Shown here: positions 17,892-26,030 of the stretch, piece by piece | Layout of the letters: each line of letters begins with the position of its first letter | How positions within the stretch are numbered: the stretch's first letter is position 1 | NCBI GenBank assembly: GCA_001312405.1 | Contig: BBDR01000027.1 | Span: 1-26,205, forward strand | From: Clostridium sp. NkU-1 | GTDB lineage: Bacteria > Bacillota_A > Clostridia > Lachnospirales > Lachnospiraceae | DNA length: 26,205 nucleotides | Direction: 5' to 3' | Notes under the pieces: generated by a model | Database searches by the model: none | What the model was told of the DNA's origin: nothing | The model's input: the letters and a program-made list of their open reading frames with translations, nothing else | Translations under genes and position numbers: made by a program

Positions 17892-17911
17892 TGTCTGATT
17901 TTGTGTAGTTT

Positions 17912-19641
17912 TTAATTAAAAGGGTTGGGAGGAATAACATTCTGGCCTCCCTCACCGCCAGCTGCTTCTGTGGTAGAAGATGGTCCCTGAGGCTGGGTAG
18001 CTGGGTTTCCGGGGTTCCCGGCTTTTCACCCGGTCCCTGAGCCCCGCCGGAATTCCCGGTTGTCTCTTCATTGTGAGGTGCGGTGGTCTCTGTATTTCCC
18101 TGGGAACCTGCCCCACTGCTTTCAGGGGCGGAACTTTCCGGATTTGCGGGCGGAATGACCACTCCTGACTTATTCCGCTTGATGGTTGCCGGTTTTCCCC
18201 GGTAGGTACTGTTATGGAAAAACTCATCGCTTACCACAACGCCGTTCTTTTTGGTAACCAGGTTGGTCACCCAGCGGCTTCCCTTTGTCTCCGCCTTAAC
18301 GATCTTTTCCTCAGTAGGCTGAAGGGTCTGGTCTTCCTCGTAGACTGGTGCCGGAGCATCTAACTCCGCCGTTTTCTTCGATGTCATGGATAATGTAACG
18401 CCTTCCTCCAGAATCGGAATTCCCACAATGGAGATTTTCAGCTTCCGGTCAGCAAAGCTGCTCCTGATGGCTACGGCAGTGGAAGAATTATTGACGAACT
18501 TCATATCAGGTCCGCCGTAGCTTACCATGGCATCCTCACCTGGTGTTACATAAGAAGGCTCGTAGCTGTGGGCATGGCGCTCAGTTGTCGAAAGACCTGC
18601 AAACACCACCGCATTATATAATGTGGAGGATACCTGGCACACACCTCCGCCTGGCTCTTCTACTAATTCCCCGTTCAAATATGCACCTGCGGGACGGTAT
18701 CCCTTTGCAGGAGAACGCTCCCCTGTTGCTTTATTAAAGGAAAATTCTTCTCCCGGCTGCAGAATCAGGCCGTTCAAAGCGTTAGAAGCCAGTTCAATAT
18801 TCTTATTCCTGGCACTGTTAGCCGTGGTTGTGGTTGAATAAGTGCCTATGACCTTATACATTTCCTTTGCCTGGGCCTCGGTTATCTTAGGGGCAACTTC
18901 CTTCCCATCCGCCTGGATAACTGCCTGGAAATTCTTAGCCTTAAGCTGGGTTAAGATGTCTGATGCCAGCTTATCCTGATCAATCACAACTCCGTTCTTC
19001 TCTCCGGAATAAATAAATTTTCCGGTATCTTTGTCAAATCCTGATATAGAACCGTTCTTGGCCGCAACATCCCATTTTCCTGCAATGGCTTTTACCTCTG
19101 CCTGAACGTCCTCATCCAGTCCGTCAAAATCAAGGGTATAGCTTTCCTTTGGTTCCCCTGAATATATCTCTTCAAGCAGGGAGTCTATCTTTTTGTCCAG
19201 CAGATTCTTAAGTTCGTACTGGTCTTCATGATAGGTGACCTTCATCTCCCATGGGTACTTCTCTTCAATGGCAGCCCGGGCTTCTTCCCTGGACATGCCG
19301 GTGATGGTGATTCCCTCCACTTTAACTTCTTTCTGTAATTCCGGCTCTGAAACGGTTGTGGGATTTACCTCCGTCTCCTTTGCCTTATGGCCTCCAATAA
19401 GCTTAACAGCCGCCATAACACAGATAAAAGCAATAACAGCCAAAATGATTCCCAAAAGTATCTTTGTAATGTTATACTGAGGCCCTCTTTTTCTTCTCTT
19501 TCCCCGCCTTTGCTGATAGGAGCTACCTGTTCTATAGGCCTGTCCAGTCCTGCGGCTATTTTCCGATGCACTTTTGCCGCTTCCATTCCGGGAAGAATAG
19601 GCTCTTCCCCCACCTTTTTGTCTGTTATCTATTTGATTCAT
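17912..19641 (-). CDS. VanW/YoaR family membrane-anchored protein, one frame break
   Basis: About 576 residues after repair. A positively charged cytoplasmic N-terminus (Gly/Arg/Ser-rich, about 58 residues, KRRKRGPQ) precedes one membrane helix (ILLGIILAVIAFICVMAAV), so the bulk is outside the cell. Then come a YoaR-like peptidoglycan-binding region (EGITITGMSREEARAAIEEK), the VanW core (LQPGEEFSFNKATGERSPAK, EEPGGGVCQVSSTLYNAVVF, MVSYGGPDMKF), a G5-like segment (TEEKIVKAETKGS) and a Ser/Pro/Gly-rich tail. A cell-wall role is inferred. As read, the tail goes out of frame: one missing G at 18017-18019 turns a natural low-complexity tail (NPATQPQGPSSTTEAAG, ending PPNPFN) into junk that stops at 17830. 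The repaired stop is TAA 17912-17914. Start ATG 19641 with AAGGTGA. Confidence 0.88.
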
Positions 19642-19683
19642 TTACTTCACCTTTTTACATGATTTTGTATCTTTACATTGAGT

Positions 19684-19692
19684 AGTATACCA
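19684..19692 (-). promoter_or_regulatory. Possible extended -10 promoter of the VanW-family gene
   Basis: On the minus strand TGGTATACT (TG, one base, TATACT) lies about 43 bases before the start at 19641, with no clear -35 box. Confidence 0.45.
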
Positions 19693-19760
19693 TACTTTGT
19701 GGGAAATGCTATTACGATTTTATGAATTTTCTTAATTATTTTTCGTCTTTTTTTCTACAT

Positions 19761-19790
19761 TTTACAGAATGAAAAAAAACATGTTACTAT
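19761..19790 (+). promoter_or_regulatory. Promoter of the PHP gene
   Basis: TTTACA (19761-19766), an 18-base spacer and TACTAT (19785-19790), about 36 bases before the ATG at 19827. Confidence 0.6.
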
Positions 19791-19826
19791 AGTGTTACTA
19801 AACTATTTCATTTTGGAGGTTTTTTT

Positions 19827-20680
19827 ATGAAATTTGTCGATTTGCATGTTCATTCCAATGCTTCGGATGGCACACTCGCTCCCTCTGAAGTAGTAGCCCT
19901 GGCTGTAGAAAAGGGACTTGCGGCCATTGCACTGACCGATCATGATACCATTGACGGTCTTTCGGAAGCACAGGCCGCCGCCGCCGGACTTCCAATTGAA
20001 ATCATTCCTGGAATTGAACTCTCCTGTGTGTACCAGGGAGAAGAAATTCATATTCTGGGGATTTATGTCGATCCCACGAACCAGGAATTTATCTCTGAAA
20101 CAAATGCTCTTAAAGAAATTCGAAACAAAAGGAATGAGGAAATGATACGCCGCTTCCAAAATGCCGGCATTTCCATCACATTAGATGAGGTAATGGCAGG
20201 AAATCCTGACACAGTCATAACCCGTGCCCATTTTGCCCGGATTCTTCTTGAAAAGGGCCATGTAAAGAACATGGACCAGGCATTTAAAAAATATCTGAAC
20301 TACAGCGGTCCTTACTGTCCCCGCAAAGAGAAAATCACTCCGGAGCACGCCATGAAAATCCTTACCCGATGTAAGCTTCCCCTGTTTTGGCCCATCCATA
20401 CCAGTATCACCTGGGTGATAAAAGAACGGAGGAGCTGGTCCGCTATTTAAAGGACTTAGGGCTTCACGGCCTGGAGGTCTACCACTCTTCCAACAATCAG
20501 TATGAAAGCGGTAAACTAAGAAAACTGGCAAGGCTTTACGACCTTTTCCCCACAGGCGGCTCTGATTTTCACGGGAGCAACAAGCCTGATATCAGCTTAG
20601 GAGTTGGACGGGGAGGCCTTCGGGTAACCGCACTTCTTCTTGACGACATTAAAAGGATACGGCGGGAAAAGGGCCTTTGA
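19827..20680 (+). CDS. PHP-domain phosphoesterase, one frame break
   Basis: About 284 residues of the PHP family close to YciV/TrpH (RNase AM, 3',5'-nucleoside bisphosphate phosphatase). Metal-binding motifs are all visible: DLHVHSNASDGTLAP, ALTDHDTIDG, PGIELSC, ITRAHFARIL, LAHPYQY and GGSDFHGSNKP. The frame fails near 20373-20375, where one missing base (AAA read as AA, or GG as G) separates ILTRC from the continuation ASPVLAHPYQY; otherwise the domain is complete. GGAGG stands 9 bases before ATG 19827. It is a monocistronic unit between divergent VanW and convergent HemB genes. Likely role: clearing short RNA ends or pAp-type nucleotides in the cytosol, by family. Confidence 0.88.
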
Positions 20681-20695
20681 CCCCCTCCAGGCCAC

Positions 20696-20717
20696 CGGCT
20701 TCCATCAGCCGATTTTT
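20696..20717 (+). terminator. Possible weak terminator of the PHP gene
   Basis: CGGCT, a 6-base loop, AGCCG, then ATTTTT, 16 bases past the PHP stop. The stem is only 5 bp, and it overlaps the last codons of the convergent hemB gene. Confidence 0.4.
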
Positions 20718-21688
20718 CCCTCGTCCATAAAACGGGCAAGCTCTATTGCGTAATATGTAATAAGGATATCGGCTCCTGCACGGTATATGCTCACCGCCGA
20801 CTCGCATACGAGCTTTTCTTCCTCAATAAAACCGGCTTTGGAAGCCGCTTTTATCATGGCATATTCCCCGCTTACGCTGTATGCTGCCAAAGGAAGGTCA
20901 TGGCGGTCCGCCACCTCCCTTATAATATCCAGATAAGAAAGGGCCGGCTTTACCATTAGGATGTCGGCTCCTTCCACCACATCTAACTCCACTTCCCTTA
21001 ACGCTTCTTTCCTGTTATGGTAATCCATCTGATAGCTTTTCCGGTCTCCAAAAGACGGGGCGGACCCGGCGGCTTCCCTGAATGGTCCGTAAAATGCGGA
21101 GGCATATTTGGCAGAATAAGCCATAATCGGCACATTCACAAAGCCTGCTTCATCAAGAGCCTGCCTCATGGATCCGATCCTGCCATCCATCATATCGGAA
21201 GGGGCCACCATATGAGCTCCTGCTTTTACATGGGAAAGAGCGATCCTGTTCAAATATTCCAGGGTCCTGTCATTATCCACAGATTCTCCGTCCAGGATCC
21301 CGCAGTGGCCATGAGATGTATATTCACACATGCACACATCCGTAACAATGTATACCAAAGGATAATGTTCCCTGATAAAGCGGATGGCACGCTGTACGAT
21401 TCCTTCTTCATCATACGCCTGGCTTCCACAGACGTCTTTATGAGCCGGGATTCCAAACAAAAGGACTTTTTCCACACCGGCCTTTACCAGCCGGTCCATA
21501 ATCTGAGGGAGCCGGTCCACGCTGTAGCGGTATTGGCCTTCCATGGAAGGGATTTCTTCCACAATTTCTTCTCCCTCCACCACAAACAGCGGATAAATAA
21601 GGGATTCCTTTGAAACTCTGGTTTCCCGTACCATTTTTCTCAAGGTATCTGATGCTCTTAATCTTCTGGGTCTGTATATCAAATCCAT
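20705..21688 (-). CDS. hemB: Delta-aminolevulinic acid dehydratase (porphobilinogen synthase)
   Basis: Condenses two 5-aminolevulinate molecules to porphobilinogen, the first common step to haem, corrinoids and sirohaem, in the cytosol. The 327-residue frame is intact. Seen: YRPRRLRASDTLRKMVRET, the zinc-binding Cys cluster VCMCEYTSHGHCG, the active-site lysines in YSAKYASAFYGPFREAAG and MVKPALSYLDII, and the C-terminal SGEYAMIKAA. It is therefore a Zn-type HemB. The start is ambiguous: TTG 21694 has GGAGG six bases away, while ATG 21688 is 12 bases away; I list the ATG. No other hem or cob gene is adjacent. The promoter at 21820-21847 implies a leader of about 120 bases. Confidence 0.96.
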   Translation of the reverse strand: MDLIYRPRRLRASDTLRKMVRETRVSKESLIYPLFVVEGEEIVEEIPSMEGQYRYSVDRLPQIMDRLVKAGVEKVLLFGIPAHKDVCGSQAYDEEGIVQRAIRFIREHYPLVYIVTDVCMCEYTSHGHCGILDGESVDNDRTLEYLNRIALSHVKAGAHMVAPSDMMDGRIGSMRQALDEAGFVNVPIMAYSAKYASAFYGPFREAAGSAPSFGDRKSYQMDYHNRKEALREVELDVVEGADILMVKPALSYLDIIREVADRHDLPLAAYSVSGEYAMIKAASKAGFIEEEKLVCESAVSIYRAGADILITYYAIELARFMDEGKIG

Positions 21689-21819
21689 ATCCAATCAATC
21701 CCTCCATTTTATTTTTACAGGCGGTGAGCCAGGCACAAAAATGCCTGCATTCCTGCATCTGGTGAATGCTGCAGGGGTCAAATATCCTGTCGTTTCCTGT
21801 AAGTTTTTGGCCCTGTCCT

Positions 21820-21847
21820 ATTATACACCCTCTCAAAGAAGATTCAA
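21820..21847 (-). promoter_or_regulatory. Promoter of hemB
   Basis: On the minus strand TTGAAT (21847-21842), a 16-base spacer and perfect TATAAT (21825-21820). It stands back-to-back with the plus-strand promoter at 21855-21883, with only 7 bases between the two -35 boxes. Confidence 0.7.
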
Positions 21848-21854
21848 GTAATTC

Positions 21855-21883
21855 TTGCAGCAATGGAAAAGATTGCTTATAAT
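21855..21883 (+). promoter_or_regulatory. Promoter of the small acidic protein gene
   Basis: TTGCAG (21855-21860), a 17-base spacer and perfect TATAAT (21878-21883), about 40 bases before ATG 21924. Confidence 0.75.
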
Positions 21884-21923
21884 AGTATCCATATAAAATG
21901 AATCAGAAACGAGGTACTGCTTT

Positions 21924-22179
21924 ATGGAAGAATTCTATCAGGCAATCGAAAAGGCCATCCGCATGACCGGCTATAAAGGCCCGGTGGACGGAGAAGAAAT
22001 CTACGACGAGATCAGCGACGAAATTGAGGACAAGGAACCGGGAGCCTATGTATTTATGTCTAAGAAGACGGAGGACACTTTTTTTTGAATACAAAATACA
22101 GATTTTCGAGGACCAGTTTAATTTAAGTGCCATTGACATCCACACTGCTGATCAGGTTTACCACGCAGACTTTGATTAA
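21924..22179 (+). CDS. Small acidic conserved-type protein, one frame break
   Basis: About 84 residues after repair, beginning MEEFYQAIEKAIRMTGYKG, strongly acidic in the middle (DGEEIYDEISDEIEDKEPG) and ending HTADQVYHADFD. It resembles a small family common in Lachnospiraceae that I recall as DUF6145, but I cannot confirm the number. There is no membrane segment or known catalytic motif. The T8 run at 22079-22086 must be T7; as read, the frame stops at TTTTTTTTGA just before EYKIQIFEDQFNL. The start has GAGGT about 8 bases before. Its stop overlaps the stop of the convergent peptidase gene (TTAA at 22176-22179). Confidence 0.7.
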
Positions 22180-23133
22180 GCCTGCCCTTTAGAAAGCCAC
22201 AGGTCTGTCAGGGAATGAACCACATTTCCTTTGCAGCCTGTGGTTGTTTTTGCCATGGCAAGAGAATTGAGAACTGCCTCCTCCGTCGCTTCTGCCGCAG
22301 CCGTAAAGGCCGTCTCCAGAGCGTTTTCTTTTAGAATCCGGATGGAAAGCAGTTCTTTTTCTGTCTGCTCTGGTATCCGGTTTGCCGTGGTAAAACCGAT
22401 CATAATATCTCCGCTTCCGTGTCCCATATAGGAGCCTGTTCTGGAAAGTCCTACTCCTGCCCTCTTTATAATTCTCTTTAACTGGCGGTCTGAGACAGGA
22501 AGATCCGTGGCTATGACCGTCATAATCGAGCCTCTGTCCAGAGCCTGGGGCACCGTTATCCGGGCAATTTCCTTTCCAGCAGCCCTTCCGCCTACCATCA
22601 GGTTTTCCGTACTTCCGAAATTGGACTGAACCATTACTCCCAGGGTATAGATTTCTCCTCCGATTTTAAACCTTCTGGAGGCTGATCCGATACCTCACTT
22701 CTTCCAGTCCCACGACCCTTTCGCTGATGTTATTTAAAACAGAATCATTGCATTCTCCCACCACAGGATTGACAGAAGCCAGCTCTGTTCCCTCCTGCCT
22801 GCACTGCTCAAGCATCAAATCCACCAGGGCATCGTGAACCTTTCCTACGTTTAAGGTGTTGGTGAGGGCGATAGGCGTTTCCAGGGTACCCAGCTCTTCC
22901 ACCTGAATCAGACCCTGGCTTTTGCCAAAGCCATTATGTATATAAGCAGCTGCCACCAGCTTTCGCCGGAAGGGATTATCCTTGCAGGGCACAATGACAG
23001 TGACTCCTGTTTTGTGGTCCCTGGTATCAATTGTGGTATGTCCAACCAGAACACCTTCCACATCGGTAATTTTATTAAGGGGGCCCGGAATGAGTCTTCC
23101 CGGAATGATGCCATATTCCCGTATCCTCTTCAT
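22176..23133 (-). CDS. P1/DmpA-type peptidase, frame break with probable internal deletion
   Basis: An Ntn-type self-processing aminopeptidase family (S58). The N-terminal half (MKRIREYGIIPGRLIPGPLN, DVEGVLVGHTTI, NGFGKSQGLIQVEELGTLET, ALTNTLNVGKVHDALV, NPVVGECND) and the C-terminal half (GIGSASRRFKIGGEIYTLGV, MVQSNFGSTENL, DRGSIMTVIATDLPVSDRQL, GSGDIMIGFTTANR) are clear. The Gly-Ser in RGSIM matches the autocleavage site and nucleophile of DmpA. At about 22690 the frame changes. The block that normally sits between SERVV-EEV and GGIGSASR, including a Gly-rich VGAGTGM-like motif, is absent, about 25 codons. This is not a simple one-base error. Start ATG 23133 after GAGG; the longer upstream frame to 23268 has no family character. 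Confidence 0.82.
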
Positions 23134-23215
23134 GATCCTATCCTCTCTTTTTGCTTTTATGTTCTTATTATGCATTAATAATAACGGTTTGACTTCATTT
23201 TCTGTTTTTTCCATC

Positions 23216-23244
23216 TTGTACCAGAGAAAGAACACTGCTATAAT
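23216..23244 (+). promoter_or_regulatory. Promoter of the small gene at 23298
   Basis: TTGTAC (23216-23221), a 17-base spacer and perfect TATAAT (23239-23244), followed by a leader of about 45 bases and AAAGGAGG. Confidence 0.75.
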
Positions 23245-23297
23245 GAAGCTGTAGTAATAGACAATCATTTCGCGGACATTTCAAAGGAGGAATTCAC

Positions 23298-23536
23298 ATG
23301 AAAATTCAAAATATCACTGATGTAGAAAATTTTTCAAAGTTATCGAGCAGTGCAAAGGCACTGTTGAGCTGGTTTCCGAAGAAGGGGACCGGATCAACTT
23401 AAAGTCCAAATTAAGCCAGTACCTTTCCATGGCCACCATATTTTCCAACGGCAGCATCATCAATGAGCTGGAATTGGTAGCCCATGATCCGGAGGATGTG
23501 GAAAGACTCATTAAATACATGTATCAGGGCGAATAA
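23298..23536 (+). CDS. Small conserved-type protein, one frame break
   Basis: About 79 residues after repair: MKIQNITDVENFFKVIEQCK, then GTVELVSEEGDRINLKSKLS and a C-terminal helix VERLIKYMYQGE. It looks like a small soluble alpha/beta protein found in many Lachnospiraceae, sometimes (mis)named polyA polymerase in databases; I do not know a function. The T5 run at 23330-23334 must be T6; as read, the frame stops after 33 codons. A strong RBS (AAAGGAGG, 7 bases from ATG), its own promoter and a strong terminator argue for a real gene. The stop TAA (23534-23536) lies inside the terminator palindrome. Confidence 0.75.
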
Positions 23537-23569
23537 CAAAAGGAGGGATTAATCCCTCCTTTTGTTATT
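23532..23569. terminator. Bidirectional terminator, 38-bp perfect palindrome with both stop codons
   Basis: Bases 23532-23550 and 23551-23569 are exact reverse complements (arms of 19). The arms contain AACAAAAGGAGGGATT and its mirror, giving T-rich ends on both strands. The stop of the plus-strand gene (23534-23536) and of the minus-strand AI-2E gene (23567-23565) occupy mirror positions within it. Confidence 0.93.
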
Positions 23570-24711
23570 GTACCTTATTATGTTTTGCTTTAGGTCTCTT
23601 CTTCTTTTCCAGCCTTTCATTTACGATTCCCCGAAGAATGGCATACACCACGGAGCATAGAGGAATAAATACCAGCATTCCCACGATTCCCATGGCGCTG
23701 CTCCAATGGTGACGGCAACCAGAACCCAGATGGAAGGAAGTCCCACAGAGTTCCCCACTACATGAGGATAGATAAAGTTTCCTTCCACCTGCTGAAGCAC
23801 AAAAAAATATGATCAGGAAAATAACTGCATCCAGAGGCTTTACCATCAGCATCAAAAATGCCCCGATGGCACAGCCGATAAATGCCCCGAACATTGGTAT
23901 CAGAGCTGTAAATGCAATCAAAACGCCGATGAGAAGTCCATATGGGAGGCGGAAAACCGACAGGGTCAAAAAGAACATGCTCCCAAGGATGACCGCTTCC
24001 AGGCATTGTCCCGTAAGAAAATGGGAAAAGGTTTCAGAAACCAGGGTTAAGATCTTAACGTCCGCAAGGTTACCTCTTCCGGAAGAAAGGCCCTCATCAG
24101 TTTTTGAAACTGACGTGACAGAGTCTCCTTCTGAAGAAGAATATAAATGGCAAAAACCAGGGCGATTACAAAGGTGGTCATTCCGCTTATAATAGAAAGG
24201 GCGGCTGACACGGTAGATGAAAGCACTGTCCCCGCTCCTGCGGTTAAAAATCCTACCACATTTTCCAGGAAGGACTTCCAGTCAATCTGAATGCTGTTTA
24301 TATAATCTGCGACTTCAGGGTTCTGGGAAAACAGCCTCTCCGCCTCCTCCTTAAGACCTGTAAGAAATGCCGGAATGCTGTTTTGCAGGCTCATAACCGT
24401 TTCAAAAAGCTGGGGCATCACCACAAAAGTAACAAGCAGCAGGAGCCCGATTACAAACACCAGGGTAAGGCAAAGGCTTAACGGCCTGCGGATTTTGCTC
24501 TCTTCCTTTAACGGCAGCAATTGTTCGATTCTTCGCATCGGTACGTTGAGGATAAAAGCCATGACACCTCCCAGAAGAAAAGGCGAGATAAATCCCACCA
24601 GCTTCATGGCCAGGGCAAATAAGTGAACGTAATTCCAGCCTGCTACCACCACGATTACGGTGAATATGATCAGGCCACGTATTTTTTAATTGAACTGTCA
24701 TTGAATTCCAT
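23565..24711 (-). CDS. AI-2E family transporter, four frame breaks
   Basis: Integral membrane protein of about 381 residues after repair. It has N-terminal helices (LVGFISPFLLGGVMAFILNV, LCLTLVFVIGLLLLVTFVV), a large middle loop (SIPAFLTGLKEEAERLF, NPEVADYINSIQIDWKSF) and the family C-terminal region (TGQCLEAVILGSMFFLTL, LIPMFGAFIGCAIGAFLML, GMLVFIPLCSVVYAIL) with a basic tail. The family is named after E. coli TqsA (AI-2 exporter), but most members act on other or unknown substrates, so no substrate is assigned. Breaks: a missing C at 24673-24674 (GCCCTG), a missing base near 24057, an extra A at 23801-23807, and a missing G near 23702. ATG 24711 with AGGAG; 12 bases after the AlaX stop, so co-transcribed. 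Confidence 0.85.
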
Positions 24712-24723
24712 TATTCTCTCCTT

Positions 24724-25878
24724 TTACGACTCATCCTCAAAAGCTTTTCTGATATCTTCCGACAAAGCCTGAAACGTACCCTGAGCCATAAGGCGCTCCC
24801 GCCTCCCCGGCCGTTCAGCTTTCCATTCAATGCTTTGCTGAGCGCTCTCATGTCCTCCTGACCGCTTCCAAGGGCATACTGATAACCCCCATCCTCACCG
24901 GAACACACCAAAACAATGCTCCCCTTCTTTCCTTCATAAAGCATAGTGCAAAACTGTCTCAGCTGAACCGGAGATAAGTCACGTTCAAATACCAGAAGAG
25001 GCTCAGCCAGTTCCGGATAATCTCCGGCCTTTCTCTCAAGAAGCTTCTTGGATAGCTGGCCAATCCTTCCATCCTTTTTTTAACCCTTCTTCTTTCAATC
25101 TGTCAACAGCCTCCAGGAGACAATCTGGTTTTGCCGACAGCAGGACTGAAATGCCGGATACTGCCTTCTGTTTTTTGCGGTAATCCTTAAGAGCCATCCT
25201 TCCGCACAGCATGGTCACCCTGACACCGCCTTTATAATGAATCATCCCGGTCACTTTCAGAATGCCGATTTCTCCTGCAGTCATCACATGAGTTCCGCAA
25301 CAGGCACACACATCACCTCCCGGAAATTCAATCAGCCGGACTTGTCCGGTCAATTCCTTTTTGCTCCGGTAATCGATGCTTAAAAGCTCCTCCTTTGACG
25401 GATAAGATTCAAGAACCGGGATATTTTGCCAGATGAGTTCATTCACTTCCGTTTCTGCCGCTTCTATCTGTTCCAGGGTCAGGATCCCGTTAAAATCAAC
25501 GGTCACCTCATCCTTTCCCATGTGAAACCCTACGTTATCAAGGCCATAATTCTTATGTACGATTCCTGACAATAAGTGCTCTCCGGAATGATTCTGCATG
25601 TTGCAGAACCTTTTCTCCCAGTCTATAATTCCAGTCACCCTGCTGCCCGCCTTTAATGGCTTATCCGCAATATGGACAATGCCTTCCGGCCTTTCCCTGA
25701 CATCAAGGACTGCTGCCGCCCCAAGTGTTCCCATATCAGCCGGCTGACCGCCTCCCTCAGGGTAAAAGGCTGTCCGGTCCAAAAGCACTTCAAATAAACT
25801 GTCCTTTCCCTGTCTGCAGCCAGTTACTTCCGCTTCAAATGTTTTAACATAAGGTCTGTCATAATATAATTTTTCCAT
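24724..25878 (-). CDS. AlaX-type alanyl-tRNA editing protein (long form), two frame breaks
   Basis: Trans-editing hydrolase that removes Ser or Gly wrongly attached to tRNA-Ala, in the cytosol. About 384 residues after repair. The AlaRS-like editing domain shows TAFYPEGGGQPADMGTLG, the zinc site HSGEH (NHSGEHLLSGIVHKNYG) with CACCGTHV, and a C-terminal region resembling the AlaRS C-Ala/DHHA1 part (NGRGGGSALMAQGTFQAL after repair). Two breaks: T7 at 25075-25081 should be T6 (continuing LKKDGRIGQLSKKLLE), and a C is missing near 24795 (GCCCTT read as GCCTT). The repaired stop is TAA 24724-24726. GAGGAG is 6 bases before ATG 25878. First gene of an operon with the AI-2E permease. Confidence 0.88.
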
Positions 25879-25907
25879 CTTTTGCTCCTCATTTCTCTGT
25901 TGTACTA

Positions 25908-25935
25908 ATTATACACAACAATTGGATAAGTTCAA
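25908..25935 (-). promoter_or_regulatory. Promoter of the AlaX-AI-2E operon
   Basis: On the minus strand TTGAAC (25935-25930), a 16-base spacer and perfect TATAAT (25913-25908), about 30 bases before the ATG at 25878. Confidence 0.75.
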
Positions 25936-25967
25936 TCATAACAAATCTAAAATTTTAAGAAAAAATG

Positions 25968-25997
25968 GAAACAGTGGCAAGCTGACATTCATACACT
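25968..25997 (+). promoter_or_regulatory. Possible sigma-E-like sporulation promoter
   Basis: CATACACT (25990-25997) fits the Bacillus sigma-E -10 pattern CATACAMT exactly. GAAACAGT (25968-25975), 14 bases upstream, matches 5 of 8 positions of the -35 pattern. It lies 33 bases before the Cys/Gly-rich gene. No good sigma-A -10 box is present between 25940 and 26030. Confidence 0.4.
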
Positions 25998-26030
25998 TAC
26001 ATTGTAAACAAATTATTTGGAGGAACCAAT

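Noticed and set aside
17830..17911. C-terminal extension of the VanW protein as read
   Set aside because: It is out-of-frame sequence after a missing G; the repaired frame gives a natural Pro/Gly/Ser tail and stops at 17912.
21438..21863. Minus-strand ORF overlapping hemB and its leader
   Set aside because: It is a shadow frame of hemB plus untranslated leader, with no domain character.
23134..23268. Long N-terminus of the peptidase (MIVYYYSFIIAVFFLW)
   Set aside because: It looks like a membrane helix but overlaps the promoter region of the divergent gene. The family start MKRIREYG at 23133 has its own RBS.
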